Source: Alteromonadaceae bacterium
GTDB lineage: Bacteria; Pseudomonadota; Gammaproteobacteria; Enterobacterales; Alteromonadaceae
DNA length: 33,497 nucleotides
Assembly (NCBI GenBank): GCA_013216015.1
Contig: JABSOI010000068.1
Span: 1-33,497 of the forward strand
Direction: 5' to 3'
Both the position numbers and the translations under genes were made by a program. Numbering within the stretch: the stretch's first letter is position 1; the number at the start of each line of letters is the position of its first letter. Positions 24,348 through 31,837 of the stretch are shown here, in pieces. Under the pieces are notes generated by a model. It saw only the letters and a list, made by a program, of their open reading frames with translations, ran no database searches and was not told where the DNA came from.

Positions 24348-25505
24348 TTAAATTCGCACATCTATTTGATGGACACCTAAAACATTACCAGATTCATTAA
24401 GTGCAAAGCTGGATTGGCGTAATTGTGCTTGAATTTCTCCTTGTTGGTCATAAAAGGAATAGGGACTATTTTGACCTGCAAGGTTAATCGCATAGATTCC
24501 AATATCTGACAGCGATATCCATTGGCCTTGATTGGTTACCTGTTCAGTTTCCAGATCACCTGTCACTTGTTCATCACCGGGTTTCCATAAATAAAGTTTA
24601 TCAAAGTGCTCATCTTCCTGGTCAATAAACCCATTGTGGTTACTGTCTAGTTTAGCCATTTCAGTAAAACCATTGCCTGTTTGAGGTCCGAACAATTCTG
24701 TACCGTTGTCGGCTTTACCATTTTGATTAATATCATAAACAAGATAGCCCACATCACCAGAGAATATTGGCAGCTTGTTCAGAGCGTTATCATTGTTGAT
24801 ATAAAAATCTGATTCACCTGATATTTCGCCTAAGCCCTGAGAACCAAATTGCACTAAAATAGGATCTTTCAATGCGGCAGCGTTAGTTTCAAAAGAAAGG
24901 TAACTAACATGTTCACCCTTTAATGAGAAAGAATAATCGATACTGATATTTTGATCATTTATGGCTAATTCTGCCTGCATTTTGAAACTTAAACTTTGGG
25001 TATTTGTTTGCCATTGTTCAACCAGAAGAATATCTCCGGCATTAAATTGCTGTTGGTCAATCGTTAGCATGTTATTTACAGACTGTTGATTAACTGAAGA
25101 CAATTCATTTATTGATAGTCTCTGACTGCTGAGGTAGATAGTATTTTGTTGTAGATAGAAATCAAAAAAATTACTTTCGAAGTTAAAATCCTGGTGAAAA
25201 AAACGATCCAAAATTAATTTTATTGCTTTTATCTCGACGGGTAGGGGTCGCAAGTAAACATCTTCTGACATAGCTTGTTGGTTAATTGAATTGGTGTTTA
25301 TGGCCTTAATTCCATCAGAAACGACCGATGCAATGTCGCTCATTTCAATAATTCCACTGACTGATGAAAGTGCATTATTTTGCATTGGTTGATCTTGGAT
25401 GTCGATGGATTGTTTAGTTATTTCACGTCTGAATGTTTGACTTTGCTGATACTGGTGTTGTTGCTGTAGAGAAAGTGTTTGAATAGCCACAATAAGCCCT
25501 CGCAT
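24348..25505 (-). CDS. Protein of unknown function with two EF-hand-like calcium loops
   Basis: The roughly 385-residue protein is not recognised by name. There is no signal peptide; the N-terminus is Gln-rich. The middle (about 160-235) looks all-beta. Then come two DxNxNGxxD loops, DINQNGKADNGTE and, about 29 residues later, DSNHNGFIDQED, resembling EF-hand or dockerin calcium loops. ELFGPQTGNGFTEMAKLD between them is a recurring motif in large secreted gammaproteobacterial proteins and RTX-like repeats. The end (SSFALNESGNVLGVHQIDVRI) is beta-like. Start choice is unclear: ATG at 25505 or GTG at 25514. It stands alone between a terminator and a 243-bp gap and runs divergently from the hotdog gene. 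Leaderless export cannot be excluded. Confidence 0.7.
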   Translation of the reverse strand: MRGLIVAIQTLSLQQQHQYQQSQTFRREITKQSIDIQDQPMQNNALSSVSGIIEMSDIASVVSDGIKAINTNSINQQAMSEDVYLRPLPVEIKAIKLILDRFFHQDFNFESNFFDFYLQQNTIYLSSQRLSINELSSVNQQSVNNMLTIDQQQFNAGDILLVEQWQTNTQSLSFKMQAELAINDQNISIDYSFSLKGEHVSYLSFETNAAALKDPILVQFGSQGLGEISGESDFYINNDNALNKLPIFSGDVGYLVYDINQNGKADNGTELFGPQTGNGFTEMAKLDSNHNGFIDQEDEHFDKLYLWKPGDEQVTGDLETEQVTNQGQWISLSDIGIYAINLAGQNSPYSFYDQQGEIQAQLRQSSFALNESGNVLGVHQIDVRI

Positions 25506-25757
25506 GTGTTTCACGCTTCAGCTTTATTGTAACTATCACAACAGGCTAATCCAAAAAGTCAGTAACTTTAAGGATTTAAAACCACAAGGCCATTAAAAGC
25601 CAAATCGTTTAATTTTGAATTTCTTTGTTAAATTCGTTGTCGGCAAATACCAAAAATTAATTAGTCTCATTTTTATTAAAGAAATTATTGTTAAAAACTT
25701 GAAGGTCAGACCAGACTGGTTGACAATGAATATTAAATAAATTGATGGAAATTAAAC

Positions 25758-26246
25758 ATGGCTAATCACTTAAGTCGTCTCATGGGCAAAATTAATCGTA
25801 GCCCGGACTTTATTCGTTCTTTTTTAATTACTAAATTATTTTGTTCAAAAGTAAAGTTTGCGGGTACTTCTGGTATAAAAATTCTTAAAGTAAGTGAAAA
25901 TGAAGTTGAGATGAAATTAGCAAATAAAAAACGTGTACAGAATCATATTGGAGGTATTCACGCCGCAGCCGCAGTCGTACTTGCCGAGTCTACAACTGGG
26001 ATGGTTTTTGGAATGCATGTACCTGATAGCCACATACCTTTAATAAAATCAATGACAATAAATTATCAACGACGTATGCAAGGTGATTTACATGCCGTTG
26101 CTACAATCAGTGCAGAACAAATTGCACAAATAAATAACAGTGAAAAAGGTGACGTGGTTATTGCGGTAAAAATTACTGATGAATCTGGTCAAGAGCCTAT
26201 CGAATGTTTAATGCAATGGGCGTGGGTCAGTAAAGTACGAAAATAA
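25758..26246 (+). CDS. DUF4442 hotdog-fold thioesterase-like protein
   Basis: This 162-residue protein has a hotdog domain from about 40 to 160: VEMKLANKKRVQNHIGGIHAAAAVVLAESTTGM is the central helix and its preceding turn, and IPLIKSMTINYQRRMQGDLHAVATI is the following beta sheet. NHIGGIHAAA matches the active-site region of DUF4442 and YbgC/PaaI-like acyl-CoA thioesterases. The acyl substrate is unknown. It is probably a cytoplasmic single-gene unit, with 25515-25757 upstream showing no other gene. Confidence 0.82.
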   Translation: MANHLSRLMGKINRSPDFIRSFLITKLFCSKVKFAGTSGIKILKVSENEVEMKLANKKRVQNHIGGIHAAAAVVLAESTTGMVFGMHVPDSHIPLIKSMTINYQRRMQGDLHAVATISAEQIAQINNSEKGDVVIAVKITDESGQEPIECLMQWAWVSKVRK

Positions 26247-26438
26247 TCTCTTCGTACTAATCTCTTGGTAATAACCTCTGTGTAGAGTATTGATCTGTGC
26301 TTCACGATAGTAGAAAAAGTATTGTAAATAATTTACATTGCTTCTTAATTGTATTTCCCTAAACTATATCCAAGTGATTGAACCCAGTAGCTAGGGTATA
26401 AATATAATTGGGCCAGATGAGTAGGGAATACTTTTTTA

Positions 26439-28217
26439 ATGAATAACCTTTCAGCAAAACCGCTTTATAAACAGTTTACCGGTCAACTGGTAACTATCTT
26501 CATTATTGCTTTTCTTACCATTGCTTTTGCAACGTTTCTTTTTTTTGAGCGTGACGGGCAAGTTAGAACGTTAGCAGAGTTCGATTATCTACAATGGCAA
26601 AAGTACCAGCAGACACAACAATTATTGATTAACCAACTATCATTGCTTGAACTAATGCAACAGAATAAAAGTGTTGAAAATTTGCTGACAAACCATCATC
26701 AATTATTCAAAAATTTGCAGTTGTTATCAGCGTTAAAATTGCCACAAGTTTCTCAATTTGAATCGTTTATTGTCCAAAATGAATTCACTAAACAAAATGT
26801 GATCACTATAACCAATAATAGTGCTCGAAATTCTCAACTAAAGGAAAGTACTAAAATTAAATTACAATTAGTTATAGATTCATTAACAATTGAAATTGAT
26901 AAAATAAATGCTCAGTTACTCAATCTTTTCCAGAGAATAATAAATGTTCGGGCCACAGATAAAATAGATATAAACCGAGTGGAGGCACACGCAAAAGCGG
27001 TACATGATTTAGGTGTTTATCAGCAGTTATCAAGGGATTTTAGTGATATTTTATCGCTTTTTTATCGACTCAATGCACATACATCAATAACTGATTTTGC
27101 AAGAATTAATAAGTTAGCCGTATTGGCGTTTCAACGATATAACATTTTCATTAATACAGACAGTAATCAAAGAGTAGTACCTGAACTTAGCGGACAATTA
27201 ACAACTTTAGAAAATTTACTATTAAAAGAACAAAAAACCCTGGCTAAGTGGCAGGAACATCTGCGCCTTACCCAGAACTATTTATCGAGTTTCAATGAAC
27301 AAAAACAGCTGTTAAGTAATATGTTGAGGGATAATAAAGCGCCTGAATTAGCTTCTTTAAATATTATCCCCACGTCTATCAGCACTGCATTTTTGCAAAC
27401 AGGCAGCACATCGACCTCTGCAATGCAAAGTAACTTATTTACATTTATCATACTTTTTGGGACGTTAGTGTTGATATTTATGTTGTTCAGATTCCATAGA
27501 GGTCTACAGCTAAATACCAGCCAGGCAACATTGATGTATCAGCAAATGGTCAATATAAATAAGGTTGAAAAAATTGATTATCAATCCGCAGCAGATAAAA
27601 AGATTAAAAAGTTAACGGGTAGAATTAATGAATTACAACGGAGTGAATCAGACTATCAGGCATTAGAAAAATCTTATCAAGAACTCATGTTGTCTATTAC
27701 AAAAGATCAGGTAACTGCTACTTGCAGCGAAAATGAACTTATTGAAACCGCAGAACTTATAGAAACGTACGAGCAAAACAGTCGAAAGTTACCGATCGAT
27801 ATTGATATTATCAATGAAGATTTCGATGAGCAATATTTGCAGGAACAACTAAGAAATTCAGTCACAGCTGACGATGATTTTATAAAGATGCAAGCTGCAT
27901 TTGATTTGCAGCACTTTGCAAGTATTCAAGGGTCACCTGAAATTGCTGGCCATATGTTAGATGAATATCTGGATAGTAATCGCTTACATTTTGAAAAATT
28001 AAGGCAAGCGATAAAAACAAAAGAGCTAGGAAACGCACAACAGAATTTACAAGAAATTATGTTAGTGGCCCAAATTCTTGGTGCCGGTAAATTACAAAGT
28101 ATTTGTGATAAATTAAATAAGGCGTTAGACACTAAAAAGATCAGAACAGTTAATTCCTTGGTTAAGAAAATGGAAAAAGCGTTAGCCGATATAACAGCTT
28201 ATGCTGAAGCAATATAA
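26439..28217 (+). CDS. Two-TM sensor-like protein with C-terminal HPt-like domain lacking the phosphoacceptor His
   Basis: The 592-residue protein has TM1 at about 14-33 and TM2 at about 331-350. Between them is a long, helical, Gln/Leu-rich periplasmic region. After TM2 comes a coiled coil (about 370-415) and an acidic linker. The last 110 residues resemble a histidine phosphotransfer (HPt) four-helix domain: LQHFASIQGSPEIAGHMLDEYL, then the region where His should be (NLQEIMLVAQILGAGKL), then ICDKLNKALDTK. The position expected to be His is Gln538, so phosphotransfer is unlikely. The layout is like a hybrid sensor kinase with kinase and receiver domains removed. The role is unknown; it might dock on a kinase or receiver. 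It is followed after 54 bp by the DUF1289 gene. Confidence 0.65.
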   Translation: MNNLSAKPLYKQFTGQLVTIFIIAFLTIAFATFLFFERDGQVRTLAEFDYLQWQKYQQTQQLLINQLSLLELMQQNKSVENLLTNHHQLFKNLQLLSALKLPQVSQFESFIVQNEFTKQNVITITNNSARNSQLKESTKIKLQLVIDSLTIEIDKINAQLLNLFQRIINVRATDKIDINRVEAHAKAVHDLGVYQQLSRDFSDILSLFYRLNAHTSITDFARINKLAVLAFQRYNIFINTDSNQRVVPELSGQLTTLENLLLKEQKTLAKWQEHLRLTQNYLSSFNEQKQLLSNMLRDNKAPELASLNIIPTSISTAFLQTGSTSTSAMQSNLFTFIILFGTLVLIFMLFRFHRGLQLNTSQATLMYQQMVNINKVEKIDYQSAADKKIKKLTGRINELQRSESDYQALEKSYQELMLSITKDQVTATCSENELIETAELIETYEQNSRKLPIDIDIINEDFDEQYLQEQLRNSVTADDDFIKMQAAFDLQHFASIQGSPEIAGHMLDEYLDSNRLHFEKLRQAIKTKELGNAQQNLQEIMLVAQILGAGKLQSICDKLNKALDTKKIRTVNSLVKKMEKALADITAYAEAI

Positions 28218-28271
28218 ATTTCTTATACCAGTTATTTATACAATGGATATTATATGAATTGAAGGAATTAC

Positions 28272-28469
28272 ATGAGTTTAAATAAAAACCAAACGCAGCA
28301 GGTTGTACAAAGCCCCTGTATTCGTAATTGCTGTTTAGATTTAGAAGACTATTGTTTGGGCTGCTTCCGTCATTTAGATGAAATAACGGGTTGGCGGGAG
28401 TGTTCAATCAAAGAAAAACAAGCTATTTTAGCCCGATGTGAACAGCGAAAGAATAGACGGTTGAAATAA
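28272..28469 (+). CDS. DUF1289 cysteine-rich small protein
   Basis: This is a 65-residue protein with the DUF1289 pattern SPCIRNCCLDLEDYCLGCFR, then DEITGWRECS and KEKQAILARCEQRK. The four spaced cysteines suggest a metal (zinc or Fe-S) site. The function is not established; homologues are common as stand-alone small genes in proteobacteria. A likely RBS GAAGGA lies upstream of the ATG at 28272. It may be co-transcribed with the preceding HPt-like gene. Confidence 0.88.
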   Translation: MSLNKNQTQQVVQSPCIRNCCLDLEDYCLGCFRHLDEITGWRECSIKEKQAILARCEQRKNRRLK

Positions 28470-28802
28470 TTAATGTATAAAAGTTAAAGTCTTCTTAAAG
28501 AAATTGTAAATATGTAAGGTAAATTTGCCAGCACCACTGATTTAATTGTGTACAGGTTATTCGATATTTATCTTAAAACTCAAATAGTTGACTTAGGCTT
28601 AATGAAAGTTAGTTAAGTAGTGAAGAATTCACTGTTAAAGTTTAAGATGAATTGTTTTTGGTTAATTATTCTTCAACTTAACATGATATCGTTAACAATA
28701 TTTGTTAAAGTGCACTTCTCTGTAGGTAGAGGTATTGTGAAGCATTTTCCAATATCATCATACTGTTTAAATAATTAGCATTACATTGGATAAAAATATT
28801 TA
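28470..28802. other. Gene-free spacer upstream of the LacI-family gene
   Basis: This is 333 bases of AT-rich sequence between the DUF1289 gene and the LacI-family regulator. Apart from the operator-like dyad at 28684-28697 and a small dyad (AGTGAA-GAA-TTCACT at 28619-28633), no gene, tRNA or clear terminator is visible. Confidence 0.6.
28684..28697. promoter_or_regulatory. LacI-family operator-like dyad upstream of the regulator gene
   Basis: TGATATCGTTAACA differs at two positions from the reverse complement of the site before the transporter gene (TGATAACGCTAACA). It lies about 106 bases upstream of the LacI-family start, suggesting autoregulation. Confidence 0.55.
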
Positions 28803-29840
28803 ATGGATAAACCAAAAAGAGCCAGAATACAGGACGTAGCGGAAAAAGCGGGTGTGTCTAATATGACGGTATCTCGTGTATTAAATCAAGATACCAAGGT
28901 CAGTGATGCAAAACGCGCTTTGGTTCTGGAGGCGGTAACATCTCTAAATTATCGGCCTAATGTAGCGGCAAGGCGTTTGGCGGGTAAGAAAACTTTTTTT
29001 ATCGGGTTATTATATTTTGATTTAGATACCTCTTATGTCAGCAAATTTCTACTTCGAGGGCTTAAAAGTTGTCGGGCTACCGGACACCATTTAGTAGTAG
29101 ATGAAATTGATGATGATATCGATAAATCTATTAAGTCAGTACAAGAGCTGGTTGATGTTACTCAGGTTGATGGGGTCATTTTATTGCCACCCGTTTGTGA
29201 TGAACTAAAAGTATTGGAAACCTTACAGAAGGCAAATATACCTATTGTGCGAATTGCCCCTGATATTCAGTTGAGTTTATCACCTTATATTTGTATGGAT
29301 GACTATCAGGCTAGTTTTGATGTTACTGAAATGTTGATTAACAAAGGCCATACTAAAATTGGACACATTATAGGTAATCCAAACCAAGGCGTAAGTCGGC
29401 TACGTTATCAAGGTTATCTTGATGCATTGCGTTCTAATCAAATAAATGTGCCTCCAGAGTATATAGAACAAGGATTATTTACTTACAGCTCTGGGTTGGC
29501 TGCTGCTGAAAAACTGTTGGCACTGGATGATAAACCGACCGCAATTTTTGCTGCAAACGATGAAATGGCTGCAGCGGTAATTTCAGTCGCCCATATGAAT
29601 CAACTTAATATTCCAAATGATTTATCAGTTGTTGGTTTTGATGATGGGCATCTGGCAACTTTGGTATCTCCTCATTTAACGACGGTAAGGCAACCTATTC
29701 AAGAAATGGCTGAGCTTGCGATAGATATCTTTGCATCTGGTCGTTTTTCTGATTTGTCGAAAGTAAATAAAAGAGATTTTCGCCATGTATTGGATTTTGA
29801 AGTCATTGAACGTGAGTCAACCTCCGTCCTAACTAAATAG
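28803..29840 (+). CDS. LacI-family transcriptional regulator of the sugar (probably xylose) regulon
   Basis: This is a 345-residue regulator: an N-terminal helix-turn-helix RIQDVAEKAGVSNMTVSRVLNQ with hinge helix NYRPNVAARRLA (about 50-62), then a periplasmic-binding-protein-like effector domain (TFFIGLLYFDLD to about residue 335) with TAIFAANDEMAAAV and VVGFDDGHLATLVSPHLTTVRQP. It most likely represses the xylulokinase and transporter genes. Related 14-bp palindromes lie upstream of both of these and of the regulator itself. The effector is inferred from the neighbours as xylose, xylulose or a related sugar. It converges with xylB, with a hairpin between. Confidence 0.9.
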   Translation: MDKPKRARIQDVAEKAGVSNMTVSRVLNQDTKVSDAKRALVLEAVTSLNYRPNVAARRLAGKKTFFIGLLYFDLDTSYVSKFLLRGLKSCRATGHHLVVDEIDDDIDKSIKSVQELVDVTQVDGVILLPPVCDELKVLETLQKANIPIVRIAPDIQLSLSPYICMDDYQASFDVTEMLINKGHTKIGHIIGNPNQGVSRLRYQGYLDALRSNQINVPPEYIEQGLFTYSSGLAAAEKLLALDDKPTAIFAANDEMAAAVISVAHMNQLNIPNDLSVVGFDDGHLATLVSPHLTTVRQPIQEMAELAIDIFASGRFSDLSKVNKRDFRHVLDFEVIERESTSVLTK

Positions 29841-29872
29841 TGCCCATTTTGAAAAGGACGTCTACTATAGAC
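29838..29872. repeat. Short repeat at the end of the LacI-family gene (copy 1)
   Basis: TAGTGCCCAT begins at the stop codon of the gene, followed by GAAAAGGACGTCTACTATAGAC. A similar string follows the transporter gene at 33426-33460. The shared parts are TAGTGCCCAT, GAAA(C/A)GGA(C/T)GTCTACT and GGAC/AGAC. The origin is unclear. Confidence 0.55.
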
Positions 29873-29874
29873 TT

Positions 29875-29916
29875 AAACCACTTGGAAATGCTGAATCCTG
29901 TATTTCCAAGTAGTTT
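29875..29916. terminator. Hairpin between convergent lacI-type gene and xylB, bidirectional terminator
   Basis: AAACCACTTGGAAAT (29875-29889) pairs with ATTTCCAAGTAGTTT (29902-29916) with one mismatch around a 12-base loop. AAAC and GTTT give weak U-tracts on either strand. Its position between two convergent genes supports the call. Confidence 0.6.
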
Positions 29917-29947
29917 GGTATATAAGTTAATTGTTATGTAAAAAATC

Positions 29948-31420
29948 CTAAAATAGCGCTTTTACATTTTGGTAAATCTGTTGAAATTTGAGATGTTGTT
30001 TTTGGTAATATTTTTGCATTATTTTATTTGGCTTGATGACGTTAATTATTTCACCTTCATTAAAAACATCGGCAAAACTATCATTACTTATCGCTGCTTT
30101 TGCTAAACGCGCAGCGCCAAATGCTGGACCAACTTCACCGCCAGCTCTATATGTGAGTGGTTTATTCAAGACACTTGCAAGTATTTCTCCCCATAGAGCA
30201 CTTTTGCTACCACCACCAATAACCGATACTTGGTCAATCTCAGTACCAGCCGCAATTAGCGCTTGTTGACCATCTGCAAAAGCAAAGGCAACGCCTTCTA
30301 AAACAGCACGACACAATTCTGCTGCACCAGTAGTATGAGTTAAGCCTATGAAAATACCTTTGGCATCTGGGTTGTTATGTGGTGTGCGTTCACCAGACAA
30401 GTACGGCAAAAAAATCAATTCAGAAGGCTTTGAAAAATCTAGTTGTTCAACTTCAGCCAATAAACTCGTTTCATCCTTAAAGCCCGTTAATTGGGTAACC
30501 CAGGTTAAACAACTTGCAGCACTTAAAATAACTGACATTTGGTGCCACAGCTTTGGTATGCAATGGCAAAATGTGTGTACTGCACTATCTGGATTTGGTT
30601 GGTAACTTTCATTGGCAACAAAATAAACACCAGATGTGCCTAAAGATAAAAATGCTTGTTTTGGTTTAGTTACTCCTATCCCTGCGGCTCCCGCGGCATT
30701 ATCACCACCACCGGCAACTACGGCAACACGAGCCATTCCCCACTGGTTGGCAACATCATCTGATAAAAACCCTGTGATTTCAGTACCTTCAAACAAGGTT
30801 GGCATGTGTTTTTCTGATAGGCCCGTTGCAGCTAACATTTCAGCTGACCATTGGCGTTTACCGACATCTAACCACAAGGTGCCAGCACTGTCTGACATGT
30901 CTGAAGCAAAATCTCCGGTCATTAAAAACCGTAAATAGTCTTTGGGTAATAAGACTTTAGCAATTTTAGAAAAATTATTTTTTTCATGTGCTCTTAACCA
31001 GGCTATTTTTGGTGCGGTAAAGCCGGGCATGGCCATGTTTCCGGTGATCTGACGAGAATTTTTTTCACTTGTTTCCAGTTCTATGCACTGCTGTTGGCTA
31101 CGTCCGTCATTCCATAAAATAGCAGGGCGGATGACATTATTATGTTCGTCTAAAAGAGTTGCACCGTGCATTTGTCCTGATAGACCAATCGCTTTAACCT
31201 TTTTTAAATCAGCTCCATGTTCTAATTTTAAGGAGGCAATAGCTTCATTGGTTGCATTCCACCAATCTTGGGGATCTTGCTCAGACCATAATACTTTTGG
31301 CCGACTGACGTCTAATGATGCTGATGTCTGTCCAATAATTGTGTCGTTGTCATTTAATAAAATGACTTTTACTCCAGATGTACCTAAATCAATTCCTAAA
31401 TACATAATCAAATCTTTCAT
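29948..31420 (-). CDS. xylB: Xylulokinase
   Basis: This is a 490-residue FGGY-family kinase that phosphorylates D-xylulose to D-xylulose 5-phosphate with ATP. GIDLGTSGVK is the phosphate-binding loop, LSGQMHGATLLD and RPAILWNDGRS form the sugar site typical of XylB, VAGGGDNAAGAAG holds the catalytic Asp, and VIGGGSKSALWGEILASVLN is the C-terminal nucleotide site. The family usually begins MYIGIDLGT, so the second ATG (31405) rather than 31420 may be the start. The gene is transcribed away from the transporter gene, sharing an intergenic region with a perfect palindromic operator 11 bases upstream of the first ATG. No xylA is in the window, so the isomerase is presumably encoded elsewhere or the substrate is another ketose. 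Confidence 0.9.
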   Translation of the reverse strand: MKDLIMYLGIDLGTSGVKVILLNDNDTIIGQTSASLDVSRPKVLWSEQDPQDWWNATNEAIASLKLEHGADLKKVKAIGLSGQMHGATLLDEHNNVIRPAILWNDGRSQQQCIELETSEKNSRQITGNMAMPGFTAPKIAWLRAHEKNNFSKIAKVLLPKDYLRFLMTGDFASDMSDSAGTLWLDVGKRQWSAEMLAATGLSEKHMPTLFEGTEITGFLSDDVANQWGMARVAVVAGGGDNAAGAAGIGVTKPKQAFLSLGTSGVYFVANESYQPNPDSAVHTFCHCIPKLWHQMSVILSAASCLTWVTQLTGFKDETSLLAEVEQLDFSKPSELIFLPYLSGERTPHNNPDAKGIFIGLTHTTGAAELCRAVLEGVAFAFADGQQALIAAGTEIDQVSVIGGGSKSALWGEILASVLNKPLTYRAGGEVGPAFGAARLAKAAISNDSFADVFNEGEIINVIKPNKIMQKYYQKQHLKFQQIYQNVKALF

Positions 31421-31430
31421 TTAAATGCCT

Positions 31431-31444
31431 TGTTAGCGCTAACA
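31431..31444. promoter_or_regulatory. Perfect LacI-type operator upstream of xylB
   Basis: TGTTAGCGCTAACA is a perfect 14-bp palindrome with central CG, the usual form of a LacI-family operator. It lies 11 bases upstream of the first possible xylB ATG, so binding should block transcription or initiation. Confidence 0.8.
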
Positions 31445-31775
31445 TTACCAGTTGATTTTTATTTTTACAATGTAATTGTTATAATTTTTAGCTTTTAAAG
31501 ATAGTTAATGAAATATTAAATCATGTTTTTATCATCTTAAGTGTTCGTTAATTAAGCACAAGAACCTATCAACCGTTGATGTCTGTATCTCAAGTAATAT
31601 AATAGTTTCCGTGGGTTATCAGAGTTGGGATTACTTGTTGACCAATTATAATTACGTTAAGGGTGAATATTGTAAATAGGCAAAAATCGACATTCATTTT
31701 TGTTCACATTCCGATAAACAAATTTTTTCGCAAATTAAAAGTTTCTTAATCTTTACTTAATAGTAACAAAAAATC

Positions 31776-31817
31776 TTGTGTTAGCGTTATCAATGTGTAT
31801 TATTGTTAGCATTGATA
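31776..31817 (+). promoter_or_regulatory. Transporter promoter with two operator-like sites
   Basis: A plausible promoter is TTGTGT (31776-31781), 16-bp spacer, TATTAT (31798-31803). TGTTAGCGTTATCA (31779-31792), matching the xylB operator at 12 of 14 positions, overlaps the -35 and spacer. A second partial site, TGTTAGCATTGATA (31804-31817), follows the -10. Two sites bracketing the -10 suggest tight repression by the LacI-family protein. Confidence 0.65.
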
Positions 31818-31837
31818 GGTAACTGAAGAACTCTTGT

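Larger units (their letters stand above)
31421..31837. other. Intergenic regulatory region between xylB and the transporter
   Basis: This is 417 bases of AT-rich sequence with divergent promoters. Besides the palindromes listed separately, a possible xylB -35 TTGTAA (plus-strand TTACAA at 31465-31470) and -10 TAATGT lie around the first operator. No gene is visible. Confidence 0.6.

Noticed and set aside
30033-31424. Several plus-strand open frames across xylB
   Set aside because: They are shadows of the minus-strand xylulokinase gene, which has complete FGGY motifs.
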